A stretch of DNA of 64,000 bases from CAZDKK01 sp964506245 (GTDB lineage: Bacteria > Eisenbacteria > RBG-16-71-46 > CAIMUX01 > WJJG01). The stretch spans positions 62,001 to 126,000 of the forward strand of contig CAZDKK010000001.1 in assembly GCA_964506245.1 (NCBI GenBank), read 5' to 3'. Below the pieces are notes generated by a model. The model saw nothing but the letters and a program-made list of their open reading frames with translations. It ran no database searches and had not been told where the DNA came from. Below, in pieces: positions 8,911-17,509 of this stretch (within the stretch, counting starts at the first letter, position 1; the number at the start of each line of letters is the position of its first letter). Made by a program: the position numbers and the translations under genes.

Positions 8911-9622
8911 AGCCATTCCCTCCTCTCAGGGACGCGCGATCACATAGGACTACGCCGCAGATCGCATGCCTGCCGGAAGGGATGAGTCTAGGTTGGTCTG
9001 CTGGTTATCATAAGGACAACTTGGGAAGACAGCCGCCGAACCGGTCTCGCGTTGTTCCTGTGAGCAAGCCTGACAAGTCTGGCGATCTTGCTCTCGGTAC
9101 GCGCAGGAACTGGTTCGGCTGCATGAGGTTGCATGGCGAGGGAAGACTGTCCTTCTTCCCGACAGTGCCTGTTGAAGAGCCAGTCGGACGGCAAGTCAAG
9201 TCACATGTTCGGCCCCTTGCCGCTGGGTCAAGGAAGATCGCTCCGCAACCGAACCCGTCCCGGGCGCCTGGGTGGGATCGAACCACCAACCAGCGGATTA
9301 GGAATTGCCTGCTGCCCATCTGTGCCGCCGGGGACGCCTGTGCGCGTGCGTTCCCAGCGTGACGGGCACTACGGTGTGTACTCGCGTCTGCATACCACCG
9401 GTCCACGAGGCGGAGCCCTTCTCCGTTGAATGGGCCCGCAGGTGCAGATAGCATCATATACGCGTCCCAGGCTCCTGCACCTGTGCAGAACCTCGTGGTG
9501 AAAGGAGCGGCCGGGATGAGATGCGCGTTGACCAGGATGGTGACACGACCCATCCGTCGCGTGACCCCCGGCGGCGGATTTTCGCCGCGCATTGCCCATC
9601 CTTCGCACCCCAGGAGGTGGAG
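8911..9622. other. Long intergenic region between divergent genes, about 710 bp
   Basis: No supported protein gene. It lies between the broken PEP-CTERM gene (leftward) and the secreted protein at 9623 (rightward), so both promoters should be here, though none matches consensus well. It contains the 3' part of a tRNA-Arg at 9261-9305, listed separately. The start region of the next gene has an AGGAGGTGG ribosome-binding site at 9612-9620. Confidence 0.5.
9261..9305 (-). pseudogene. 3' portion of a tRNA-Arg (anticodon CCU), 5' half degenerate
   Basis: Read on the minus strand this has the anticodon loop TTCCTAA (anticodon CCT), the 3' anticodon strand TCCGC, a five-base variable region, a perfect T-arm (GGTGG, loop TTCGATC, CCACC) and a 3' acceptor strand CAGGCGC plus one base. 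The sequence just upstream has the right length for a tRNA 5' half and keeps a D-loop-like CAGATGGGCAGC. However, it does not pair: the 5' acceptor (GCGTCCC) and 5' anticodon strand (GGCAA) mismatch. No CCA is encoded. So this is a tRNA remnant or an attachment-site-like tRNA 3' fragment, not a working tRNA gene. Confidence 0.6.
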
Positions 9623-10207
9623 ATGGCCACGAACCGCATGAGATACATCGCGCGTCTTGCCTGCGCGAGTTTGGCACTCCTCACGGGTTTCGGCATCGCG
9701 ACCGCAGCGCGCGGCGACGCCCCCATGCTCGCCCTTCGTCTGACCGGTGGCCAGAGCGCGGTCTACGCCATCGACGAGATCGAGGGCATTGCCTTCGAAA
9801 GCGGAGCGACGCTGGTCGTGCATTGGCTAGGCGGTGCGCAGAGCTACCCGGCGGCATCGATCGAGAAGATCGAGTTCCTGTGGGACTTCTCGGATGTCCG
9901 TAGTCCGCGCGACGCCGCGGCGCTCGTGCAGGCGATCCACCTGTTCCAGAACCAGCCCAACCCCTTCTCGCCTGAGACACGGATCGCGTTCGAGCTACCG
10001 GAGCCCGGCACGGTTGAGCTCAGGATCTATGGCCCGGACGGCCGCCTGGTCCGAACGCTGGCGAGCGGGGAATTCCCGGCGGGCCGGCAGGAAGTGCGGT
10101 GGGACGGATTGGATGATGCGGGCAAGCGCGCAGCGAGCGGCGTGTACTTCTACAGCCTGGCCGCGCCCGGGATCGCGGAGAGCCGGAGAATGATCCTGCT
10201 GCCGTGA
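9623..10207 (+). CDS. Small secreted protein with a beta-module and C-terminal FlgD-Ig/T9SS-like sorting domain
   Basis: 194 residues. A signal peptide (ARLACASLALLTGFGIATAA) is followed by a short module, LALRLTGGQSAVYAIDEIEG then IAFESG, repeated in weaker form as VVHWLGGAQSYPAASIEKIEF. The last ~90 residues are a FlgD-Ig-like sorting domain (LFQNQPNPFSPETRIAFELP, LRIYGPDGRLVRTL, ASGVYFYSL). There is no catalytic domain. The ATG at 9623 follows AGGAGGTGG closely. The two FGE-like genes downstream carry the same short N-terminal module, so the three look like a locally expanded set and may be co-expressed; the next ATG is 47 bases beyond the stop. Confidence 0.82.
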   Translation: MATNRMRYIARLACASLALLTGFGIATAARGDAPMLALRLTGGQSAVYAIDEIEGIAFESGATLVVHWLGGAQSYPAASIEKIEFLWDFSDVRSPRDAAALVQAIHLFQNQPNPFSPETRIAFELPEPGTVELRIYGPDGRLVRTLASGEFPAGRQEVRWDGLDDAGKRAASGVYFYSLAAPGIAESRRMILLP

Positions 10208-10254
10208 CCTCTGCGGCGGCAGTGCACGCGCCGAGCACAGGGGAGAACCAAGCC

Positions 10255-11280
10255 ATGAAACACCGGACGATGGTGGTGCTGGGTCTGTCTCTGCTCCTGG
10301 GAGCAGCGGCCGGGCACGCCGAGATCATGATGCGCGTTCATGCAGGAGCGCGCGTGGTGGAGGCGTACTCCTTGGCGGAGATCGACAGCTTGACCTTCGA
10401 GACCCTGCCTGTGGCCATGGTGTACGTACCCGCCGGAGTCTTCATCATGGGCGACGGCGTGGCCGACTGCGGGACGGAGCAGCATCAGGTGACCCTGACG
10501 CGGGACTTCTACCTGGGGCAACACGAGGTGACGAACCAGGAATACCTCGTGGCGGTGCAATGGGCTTATGACCGCGGGTACGTGACAGCGACGGCTGCGT
10601 CCGTGCGGGACAACCTCGACGGAAGCACCGAGGAGCTCCTGGACCTGGGTGGCAACTGCGAGATCGCCTTCAGCGCCGGAACGTTCTCCCTGCGCAACTA
10701 CGCCGGCCATGGGATCAACCCCGACCACCCGGTCAAGGAGGCGACCTGGTACGGCGCGGTGCGCTACTGCGACTGGCTGAGCCTACAGGCGGAACTGCCG
10801 CGCGCGTATCAGCACGCCGGCAACTGGGCCTGCAACGGCGGCGATCCATATGGCGCGCGGGGCTATCGCCTGCCGACGGACGCGGAGTGGGAGTACGCGG
10901 CGCAGTGGGACGATGAGCGGACCTACCCGTGGGGGAACGAGAGCCCGGATTGCGGCCGGGTCAACTACTGGCCGGCCAGCGCATGTGTGGGGTGGACCTC
11001 GCCGGTGGGGAGCTACGCGGACGCCCCGTCGGCGCTGGGTCTGTCCGACATGGCCGGAAACGTGTGGGAGTGGTGCAACGACTGGCACCTCTGCAATCTG
11101 GGGACCGCCCCGACGACGGACCCGCCCGGCCCGGGTTCCGGGACGGCGCGTGTGCTGCGCGGCGGCGCCTGGATCGGCGACGCATACTTCTTGCCCGTCG
11201 CGCTCCGGGGCATCTCCGACCCCCCAAGCGCGAGCAGCGATCGCGTCGGATTCCGCGCGGCCCGGACGATCGCGCCCTGA
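10255..11280 (+). CDS. Secreted formylglycine-generating-enzyme-like (SUMF1/FGE-sulfatase fold) protein, copy 1
   Basis: 341 residues. Signal peptide 1-22 (VVLGLSLLLGAAAGHA), then the short module MMRVHAGARVVEAYSLAEID plus SLTF, then a full FGE-sulfatase domain: MVYVPAGVFIMGDG, LGQHEVTNQEYL, YRLPTDAEWEYAAQW, LSDMAGNVWEWCNDW, VLRGGAWIG. True FGE enzymes oxidise a sulfatase Cys using a Cys pair after the RGGSW motif. No such Cys pair is present after VLRGGAW here, so this is more likely a binding or structural relative. A GGGGAGAA precedes the ATG at 10255. Tandem with a close paralogue 98 bases downstream. Confidence 0.85.
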   Translation: MKHRTMVVLGLSLLLGAAAGHAEIMMRVHAGARVVEAYSLAEIDSLTFETLPVAMVYVPAGVFIMGDGVADCGTEQHQVTLTRDFYLGQHEVTNQEYLVAVQWAYDRGYVTATAASVRDNLDGSTEELLDLGGNCEIAFSAGTFSLRNYAGHGINPDHPVKEATWYGAVRYCDWLSLQAELPRAYQHAGNWACNGGDPYGARGYRLPTDAEWEYAAQWDDERTYPWGNESPDCGRVNYWPASACVGWTSPVGSYADAPSALGLSDMAGNVWEWCNDWHLCNLGTAPTTDPPGPGSGTARVLRGGAWIGDAYFLPVALRGISDPPSASSDRVGFRAARTIAP

Positions 11281-11378
11281 GCTTCTCTCCAGGGTCCCGG
11301 CTGAATCCGGAACCAGGAGGCCGGGCACGGAAGCGGGTCCCGCATGCGCGCCACAGCCTTCCAGCGGAGGATGGAACG

Positions 11379-12407
11379 ATGAGAAGGCGGATGTCGCTGG
11401 GGCTAGCCCTTCTGCTGGTAGTCGGTGCCGCGGCCGGCCAGGAGGAGTGGCGGATGCGTGTTCACCAGGGCGCGAGCGTGACCGAATTCACGGTGGCCGA
11501 CATCGACAGCGTGACCTTTTATTCTGCCCCTCCCATCCCGTTCGTCTCCGTTCCCGCCGGTGTCTTCACCATGGGTGACGGCACAGCATATTGCGGAGAG
11601 CAGCAGCACCAGGTAACTCTGACCCGCGCCTTTCTGCTGGCTCAGCACGAGGTGACGAACCAGGAGTACCTGGAAGCGCTGCAGTGGGCGTACGACCACG
11701 GGTACGTGACGGCAACGGCCACCTCGGTGCTGGACAACCTGGACGGCAGCACGCAGGAGCTTCTGGACTTGGACGGGGACTGTGAGATTGCCTTCAGCGC
11801 CGGGACATTCGCCCTCCGCGATGCGGGTCACGGGATCAACCCCGACCATCCGGTCCTGGAGGTGACGTGGTACGGGGCGGCACGCTACTGCGACTGGCTG
11901 AGCCTGCAGGCGGGGATGCCCCGCGCCTATCAGCACAACGGCAACTGGGCGTGCAATGGAGGTGATCCGTACGGCGCTGTGGGATACCGACTGCCCACGG
12001 ACGCGGAGTGGGAGTACGCGGCGCAGTGGGACGACGAGCGCATTTACCCGTGGGGCAACCAATCAGCGAATTGCAGCCGGGCGAACTACTGGCCCTCCCC
12101 GCCCGACCCCGCCTGCGTCGGTTGGACCGTGCCCGTGGGAAGCTACCCCAGCGCTCCAGCGGCTCTGGGGCTGTCGGACATGGCGGGAAACGCGTGGGAG
12201 TGGTGCAACGATATCTGGACCTGCAACCTCGGCACGACTCCGGTGACGGACCCCACGGGTCCGGCCGCTGGGGCCTTGCGCGTGCTGCACAGCGGTTCCT
12301 GGGGGCACTTCACCGGCGAACTGCGGTGCGCGACACGCTACACCGATTACGCGAACGTCAGCTACAGCACCGTCGGTCTGCGCGTCGCCAGAACCCTGGC
12401 GCCTTGA
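11379..12407 (+). CDS. Secreted formylglycine-generating-enzyme-like protein, copy 2
   Basis: 342 residues, closely similar along its whole length to the preceding gene. Shared blocks include GNWACNGGDPYGA, YRLPTDAEWEYAAQWDDER, HGINPDHPV and LGLSDMAGN. Signal peptide ~1-20, short module WRMRVHQGASVTEFTVADID then SVTF, then the FGE-sulfatase fold. The normally conserved RGGSW has become LHSGSW, and the catalytic Cys pair is absent (one Cys, in LRCATRY), pointing to loss of oxidase chemistry. GGAGG lies eight bases before the ATG at 11379. A larger frame runs upstream, but only this start gives a signal peptide. The pair arose by tandem duplication. Confidence 0.85.
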   Translation: MRRRMSLGLALLLVVGAAAGQEEWRMRVHQGASVTEFTVADIDSVTFYSAPPIPFVSVPAGVFTMGDGTAYCGEQQHQVTLTRAFLLAQHEVTNQEYLEALQWAYDHGYVTATATSVLDNLDGSTQELLDLDGDCEIAFSAGTFALRDAGHGINPDHPVLEVTWYGAARYCDWLSLQAGMPRAYQHNGNWACNGGDPYGAVGYRLPTDAEWEYAAQWDDERIYPWGNQSANCSRANYWPSPPDPACVGWTVPVGSYPSAPAALGLSDMAGNAWEWCNDIWTCNLGTTPVTDPTGPAAGALRVLHSGSWGHFTGELRCATRYTDYANVSYSTVGLRVARTLAP

Positions 12408-13000
12408 CCATGCCTCTGGCGGGGTAAATACGCTCCGTGACAGTCGCCTGGCAGGCGTGCGACCACCAGGGCATGGGCGTGAGCATCGAGTCAGTGCACC
12501 CCGCAGCCTCCAGATCCTATCCTGCTGCTATTGCGATTACGCCCGTCAGCAGCGGAGACACTCGGTTCGCCGTTCAACCGGGAGGTCCTGCGTCCTACAC
12601 ACGGACACGGTTTCGATCGCATAGGAGCGCCCCGGAGGGATGGCCGTCGCAATCCGGAAGGGCGTCGGCTCCATGCCGCTTGCCGGCGTGAACCGCCTCT
12701 TCTATCATCTTCTCAGGTCGGAGCCCCCGTTGCCGTGATGTACGCGCGCTTCCCCGGGCTCCGCCGCATGCAGCGAGCGGATACGTGCGCACTGGCACCT
12801 TCAGCTTCTCCAGCGAGAAGACAGCGCACGGGCAGTGCTGTCTTCTGGCCGTCACCCTGCCATCCCGCAGCCCGCCGGAACACCAGCCTTTCCCACGCCG
12901 CTCGCACACCCAGAGCAGATCGGTGGGTCCCGCCCTGGCAGCAGCAGACTGGCGGGAGGCGCCGCGTCTTCTCAGATGGTAACCAGAACAGGAGGGACAG
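12408..13000. other. Intergenic region, about 590 bp
   Basis: I see no credible gene on either strand. A short hairpin (CGCCT, 3-base loop, AGGCG, 12445-12457) about 40 bases after the FGE-like gene may act as a weak terminator. The last bases carry the ribosome-binding site AGGAGGGA for the gene at 13001. The leftward frames crossing this region overlap real genes and show no family motif. Confidence 0.4.
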
Positions 13001-13528
13001 ATGAAAAGGCTTGTATGCGCCGGTCTCGTCCTCGGAATCGCGTTGCTTGCATGCCCGCGTGCCGATGCGCTCGTAGTGCTCCGCACCAGCGTGATGGGGT
13101 GCGGCGGCGACCACGTGAGCGACCCCAACTACGACCACTGGTGCACCGTCGGGCAAGCCGCGGTCGGCCAGACCGGCAATGCGTACTACCTGCACTACGC
13201 AGGCTTCTGGTACCCCACGAGCTACCACTTCTCTGAGGTCATGGATCCCCTGGCGGGCGTGCCCACCGCGTTTGCTCTCGGGTACGGCACCCCGAATCCG
13301 GTCGGTGCGGTGGGATCGGTCAACTACGCGGTGCCCACCCGGGGCCATGTGGCGATCCGGCTGTATGACGTGACCGGGCGCCAAGTACAGACGCTCGTCA
13401 ACGGACACGTGGAACCCGGGTATCACGAGGCTCCCTTGCGGGGCCGCGGCCTGTCAGGGGGCATCTACTTCTGTCGCATGGAGGCCGAGGGATTCAGCGC
13501 AACCAAGAGGCTGGTCCGGCTGCGTTAG
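13001..13528 (+). CDS. Small secreted protein with C-terminal FlgD-Ig/T9SS-like sorting domain
   Basis: 175 residues. Signal peptide MKRLVCAGLVLGIALLACP, then a short Gly-rich module (VLRTSVMGCGGDHVSD, WCTVGQAAVGQTGNAYYLHY, AGFWY). This module resembles the small repeats found at the front of many FCB sorting-domain proteins (S.TIGQ..VG.). The C-terminal ~85 residues form the sorting domain: LGYGTPNPVGAVGSVNYAVP, IRLYDVTGRQVQTLVNG, LSGGIYFCRMEAEGF, basic end TKRLVRLR. AGGAGGGA precedes the ATG. 63 bases separate it from the fibre-like gene downstream, so they may share a transcript. Function unknown. Confidence 0.82.
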   Translation: MKRLVCAGLVLGIALLACPRADALVVLRTSVMGCGGDHVSDPNYDHWCTVGQAAVGQTGNAYYLHYAGFWYPTSYHFSEVMDPLAGVPTAFALGYGTPNPVGAVGSVNYAVPTRGHVAIRLYDVTGRQVQTLVNGHVEPGYHEAPLRGRGLSGGIYFCRMEAEGFSATKRLVRLR

Positions 13529-13591
13529 GCCGACGCTGGCGTCCGGCGCGCTGGTGCGCGGACGCAGCGTCCACGAACGGAGGATACGGAG

Positions 13592-15640
13592 ATGAGGTCC
13601 ATCGCAACGTTGTGCGCGCTCGTGATGGTGTTCTGGACGAGCGCGGCCATGGCCACCGTGCCCCGGACGCTCAGCTACCAGGGATTGCTCAAGGATGCGG
13701 GCGGCACGGTCGTCCCGAATGGCGACTATGGCATCACCTTCCGGATCTACGACCTCCCGGCCGGCGGGGCGTCCCTGTGGACGGAGACCCAGTCGGTGCA
13801 CGTTGAGGACGGCGTCTTCAGCGCCACGCTGGGTACGGCAGTCCCGCTCAACTTGCTCTTCGACGTTCCCTACTGGATCAGCATCCAGGTGTTGTCCGAT
13901 CCCGAGCTGCCCCGGGTGGCCCTGACGGCGGCGCCCTACGCCCTGCGGGCCGTGGTGGCGGATGGGGTGAGCGGCGGGGTGGGCGACATCACGGCAGTGA
14001 CCGCGGGCGCAGGCCTCACCGGGGGCGGGACGAGCGGCGCCGTCACCCTGGATGTGGGCGCCGGCACGGGCATCGAGGTGGCGGCGGACGCGGTGGGACT
14101 GGCGGCCGCCTATGCCACCGGCACGGCCTATGACGGGCGCTTCGTGAACGAGGGCCAGGTCAACTCGGTGACGGCGGCGATGGTGACGCCGGATTTCGTG
14201 AGTAGCGTGGACGGGGTCTACAACGACGGGGGGAACATCGATCTGGTGGCCGGCGCGAACATCACGATCACGCCGGACGATCCCAACAACCGGATCACGA
14301 TCGCTGCGACGGGGGGCGGCGGAGTTGGGGGGAGCGGGACGACGGACTACGTTCCGAAGTTCACGGCGGCGACGACGCTCGGCAACTCCGCCATCACCGA
14401 GACAGGCGGCTACGTGTCGATCAGCTCGGGGGTCCAAGACAACGCGGAGACGAAGCCCGGGGGTCGTTCCGCGGGCGACGACGGCCGCAATACAAACAAG
14501 CTCTACGTCTCGGGCATCGACCGCGCGGTCTATGGTTACATCAACGAGCAGAACGCGAACGAGGACAATCGCGCGGCCATCTATGGCATCCGGTACCGCG
14601 CATTGAGGAATGATGGATCAGGCTATGGCGTCGGCCTGACCAACAATGCGATCACCGGCTACAACTACTGGGGCGATGTCTACACCTTTGGGGTTGCCGG
14701 CTATAGCTACAACGACTACACCCGCACCGGCGGCGTTGTGGGTGCCCGCGACGATGCGGCCTACTGGGGCGCGCTAGGCTACAAGGATGAGAACAACGGC
14801 GAGTGGGGCGTCTACACGCCCAACAACGCCTACGTGGGCGGCACGCTGCGCCTCCCGAGCGGGGCCAGCGCGGGCAAAGCGCTGGTCACCGACGGCAGCG
14901 GCAACGCGTCCTGGCAGAGAGTGGACTATGCTGGGGTTGCCGATCCCTTCACAATCGGTACCAACGTGTGGAATGTGAATATCACCACCGGAGAACTCGA
15001 CATCTACCAAAACGACGGCTTCCCGAGCGTGTACGTGAACAATGCGTATACTGGAGGCTACGGCGATGCCCTCTGGCTGAACTCGCAGAGCGACTACGTC
15101 TTCACGTACACCCTGAACTGCAACGCCCGCGGCGGCCGCTCCGGGTTCTTTTCCAAGTCCATCGATGACGATCAGTATGCGGTCTACGTCGATGCCGCGG
15201 ACGAGGGTCTCTACGTATATGGCGACTTCGTCGTCTCCGGGGGCACGAAGAGCGGCGTCGTGGAGACCTCACAGGGCCAGGAGGCGATCTTCTGCGTCGA
15301 GTCGCCGGAGGTGGAGATCTACGCCTCGGGCGAGGGGCAGCTCAGCGGCGGCGCTGCCCATGTGACCTTCGACCGCCTGTTTAGCGAATCGATCTCGACG
15401 CAGATTCCGGTCAAGGTGACCGTGACCCCCGTGGGTGCCTGGAGTGGGCTCTACCTGACGGCGACCAGCACGGCCGGCTTCGACGTGCGCGCGGGCGCCG
15501 GGGATCCCAACGTCGCGTTCCACTGGATGGCCTGCGGCCGCCGGGCCGGCTTCGAGGCCCGTCCGCAGGTGACGATCCCGGACCGCGCGGAGGAGGAGCG
15601 CGTGCGCCAGCAGAAGGAAGCAGAGGTCAGGAACCGTTAG
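13592..15640 (+). CDS. Large secreted fibre-like beta-solenoid protein
   Basis: 682 residues. A signal peptide (MVFWTSAAMA) is followed by a ~100-residue domain (VPRTLSYQGLLKDAGGTVVP, ITFRIYDLPAGGASLWTETQ, ALTAAPYALRA) that commonly begins secreted fibre-like proteins in FCB bacteria and myxobacteria. Next come tail-fibre-like repeats (AGAGLTGGGTSGAVTLDVG, GANITITPDD), Asn/Tyr/Gly-rich repeats (~300-480, such as GYNYWGDVYTFGVAGYSYND) and a C-terminal beta domain (ATSTAGFDVRAGAGDPNVAF) ending in a charged helix with EEERVRQQKEAEVR. There is no sorting domain at the end, unlike its neighbours. Likely a surface fibre or adhesin. GGAGG lies before the ATG. Confidence 0.82.
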   Translation: MRSIATLCALVMVFWTSAAMATVPRTLSYQGLLKDAGGTVVPNGDYGITFRIYDLPAGGASLWTETQSVHVEDGVFSATLGTAVPLNLLFDVPYWISIQVLSDPELPRVALTAAPYALRAVVADGVSGGVGDITAVTAGAGLTGGGTSGAVTLDVGAGTGIEVAADAVGLAAAYATGTAYDGRFVNEGQVNSVTAAMVTPDFVSSVDGVYNDGGNIDLVAGANITITPDDPNNRITIAATGGGGVGGSGTTDYVPKFTAATTLGNSAITETGGYVSISSGVQDNAETKPGGRSAGDDGRNTNKLYVSGIDRAVYGYINEQNANEDNRAAIYGIRYRALRNDGSGYGVGLTNNAITGYNYWGDVYTFGVAGYSYNDYTRTGGVVGARDDAAYWGALGYKDENNGEWGVYTPNNAYVGGTLRLPSGASAGKALVTDGSGNASWQRVDYAGVADPFTIGTNVWNVNITTGELDIYQNDGFPSVYVNNAYTGGYGDALWLNSQSDYVFTYTLNCNARGGRSGFFSKSIDDDQYAVYVDAADEGLYVYGDFVVSGGTKSGVVETSQGQEAIFCVESPEVEIYASGEGQLSGGAAHVTFDRLFSESISTQIPVKVTVTPVGAWSGLYLTATSTAGFDVRAGAGDPNVAFHWMACGRRAGFEARPQVTIPDRAEEERVRQQKEAEVRNR

Positions 15641-15680
15641 TCAGGCGAAGCGACTCCGAGCACGCTGGGCAGTCAGGAGT

Positions 15681-15711
15681 CCGAGTGCGCACAGGCACTT
15701 GGCGCACTCGG
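15681..15711. terminator. Bidirectional hairpin between convergent genes
   Basis: CCGAGTGCGC (15681-15690) pairs perfectly with GCGCACTCGG (15702-15711), a 10-bp stem with an 11-base loop. It lies between the fibre gene stop at 15640 and the convergent gene ending at 15797. No long T-tract is seen in either direction. Confidence 0.6.
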
Positions 15712-15796
15712 CGGGGCAAGGGGACCGATCGCGCTTGCGACCGCAGGCTGGGCGTGAGGTCGCGATCAATGCCCTCCCTCCGACGCCTCCCGGGCT

Positions 15797-17509
15797 TCAT
15801 CGAATCAGCACAGCTTTCCGCAGGTCGTGCACAGACCTCCCACCTTCATCCGGCACGAGGTCCAACCGCAGGAAGTAGAGCCCGGTCCCGAGCGGACCCG
15901 GATCGAGCCTGTACACGTGAGTCCCTGCCGCCTGCCGCTCGCGCAGGAGCAGCCCCGCCTGTCGGCCGGTGACGTCGAAGAGCCGCAACCGCACATCGCC
16001 ATCGCTGGGAAGCGCGTACCGGACCATGCTGCCGCAGGGCAGCGGGTTGGCCAGCGTGGTGAAGAGTCCCGTCGGAGAGGCCAGTTCCGGCGGAGGAGGG
16101 ACAGCGGCATAGGACGACTGGTCCCCGAAGTAGAGCTGAGCATCCACGAACCAGGTCATGAGCGTTTGGGTCTGCGCGGCGTTGGTCATCAACAGCTTCA
16201 GCTGATCCACAACGCCAGTTTCGTTCAAGCCTACAAAGCCGGTGGCAGTGCCGCTCCCTGTGGGCCAGATGGGTGAGCCCGAGCAGTGGCCGCCCGGACT
16301 TGGGCCACCCTGCGTGTAGGGGAGCGGCCAGATGCGGGCACCCGTCGGCTCGACGGTCGTGTAGGGCAGGTCCATGTTTGCGTGCTGCTCGAGCATGAAG
16401 TAGGCAGGTGAGGGGTGGACCAGATCGGCCGAGCGGATCACATTGTCCGCGTAATGGAAGTTCACCGGCAGGAAGTACTCGCAGATCGTTTGGGTCATGT
16501 CGGCATTGGTCATGCGATAGCGCACGTGGTCGATCGTCCGCTCTCCGCTCGAGATCCGGAACCAGCCCGTGGCCGTCCCGCTGCCGATCGGGTAGATCGG
16601 GGACGCGGAGGTGACGTAGCCTGGCGTGGGTGCGCCATTCGTGTAAGGCCGTGGGAAGATTCGCACTCCGCCCGGTTGGGTCGTGTGGTATTCGACCTCG
16701 GTGGAGACGGACTCCTCGTGCAGCAGGGCGGCGGGAGCGGTGGGGGTGTGCGTGACGTTGCAGAATCCTCCGGCCTTGAACTCGTAGTGACAGGGCACGA
16801 AGAACTCCAAGAGGAGCTCACTTGTACTGGCGTCCTTCATCTGGAAACGGATCTGGTCGGCGGTAACCTCGGGGGCCCCCAGGATCGTGAACCATTGCGT
16901 TCCCGTGCCCGGTCCCGGCGGGTAGTCGACGGAGCCGGAGGCGCTGTAGCCGGGCGTCAGCGCGCCCTGCGTGAAGGGGCGCGCGAAGATGTGGACGTCC
17001 CCGGTGTGAGCAGAGATGTAGTCGAACGAGATGTCGACATGCTGGCCGTACATGATGCAGCCTGGCGATGACGGTTGCATCTCGATCCCCGAGATCTCGT
17101 GTGGGCTGAAGTGATACTCGACGGGGACGCAGAAGTGGAGGACGCTGGGCCATCCGGGATATCCGACGGGGTCACCCCTCGCCACTCCGAAGAACACCTC
17201 GTCGATGACGGGTTCCCCGCTGTGGATGGTGAAGTAGCCCGATCCGCTGCCGCTCCCCTGCGGAAAGTAGCGGGCTCCGGCGTAGAGGCATTCCGGGGCA
17301 AGCCAGCCCTGCGACCATGGCCTCGCTACGATGCGGGCTCCTTCCGGCAGGTCGATGGTGCAGTTGTAGTGGACGTAGACGAGGTGCTCGTACTGGATCG
17401 CAGCGACGGGCTTGGGATCGAACTCGATCCCCGAGATTGCGACGCCCTGGGCGCAGGCCGAATGCGCTGCGACGATCAGGGCCACACAGAGAATCAGTGC
17501 GCGTGCCAT
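15797..17509 (-). CDS. Secreted protein with four copies of an unrecognised ~110-residue repeat and a sorting domain
   Basis: 570 residues. Signal peptide ending AHSACA. Four tandem repeats fill residues ~22-460. Each contains a core like ARIVARPWSQGWLAPECLYA / VHIFARPFTQGALTPGYSAS / VRIFPRPYTNGAPTPGYVTS / ARIWPLPYTQGGPSPGGHCS, then P.GSG.G.G.F.I, then a segment such as VIDEVFFGV or IDHVRYRM, and an aromatic end such as VPVEYHF or LPVNFHY. The repeats look like beta-sandwich units. The end is a FlgD-Ig-like domain (VRLRLFDVTGRQAGLLL, GTGLYFLRL). AAGGAGGAGC precedes the ATG at 17509. I do not recognise the repeat; a carbohydrate- or surface-binding role is only a guess. Confidence 0.83.
   Translation of the reverse strand: MARALILCVALIVAAHSACAQGVAISGIEFDPKPVAAIQYEHLVYVHYNCTIDLPEGARIVARPWSQGWLAPECLYAGARYFPQGSGSGSGYFTIHSGEPVIDEVFFGVARGDPVGYPGWPSVLHFCVPVEYHFSPHEISGIEMQPSSPGCIMYGQHVDISFDYISAHTGDVHIFARPFTQGALTPGYSASGSVDYPPGPGTGTQWFTILGAPEVTADQIRFQMKDASTSELLLEFFVPCHYEFKAGGFCNVTHTPTAPAALLHEESVSTEVEYHTTQPGGVRIFPRPYTNGAPTPGYVTSASPIYPIGSGTATGWFRISSGERTIDHVRYRMTNADMTQTICEYFLPVNFHYADNVIRSADLVHPSPAYFMLEQHANMDLPYTTVEPTGARIWPLPYTQGGPSPGGHCSGSPIWPTGSGTATGFVGLNETGVVDQLKLLMTNAAQTQTLMTWFVDAQLYFGDQSSYAAVPPPPELASPTGLFTTLANPLPCGSMVRYALPSDGDVRLRLFDVTGRQAGLLLRERQAAGTHVYRLDPGPLGTGLYFLRLDLVPDEGGRSVHDLRKAVLIR

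Noticed and set aside
9261..9340. Complete functional tRNA-Arg
   Set aside because: The 5' acceptor strand and 5' anticodon strand do not pair with their 3' partners; only the 3' part is intact.
13592..15640. Prophage tail-fibre gene
   Set aside because: The repeats resemble tail fibres, but the signal peptide and the neighbours are those of a secreted surface protein, and no other phage gene is nearby.
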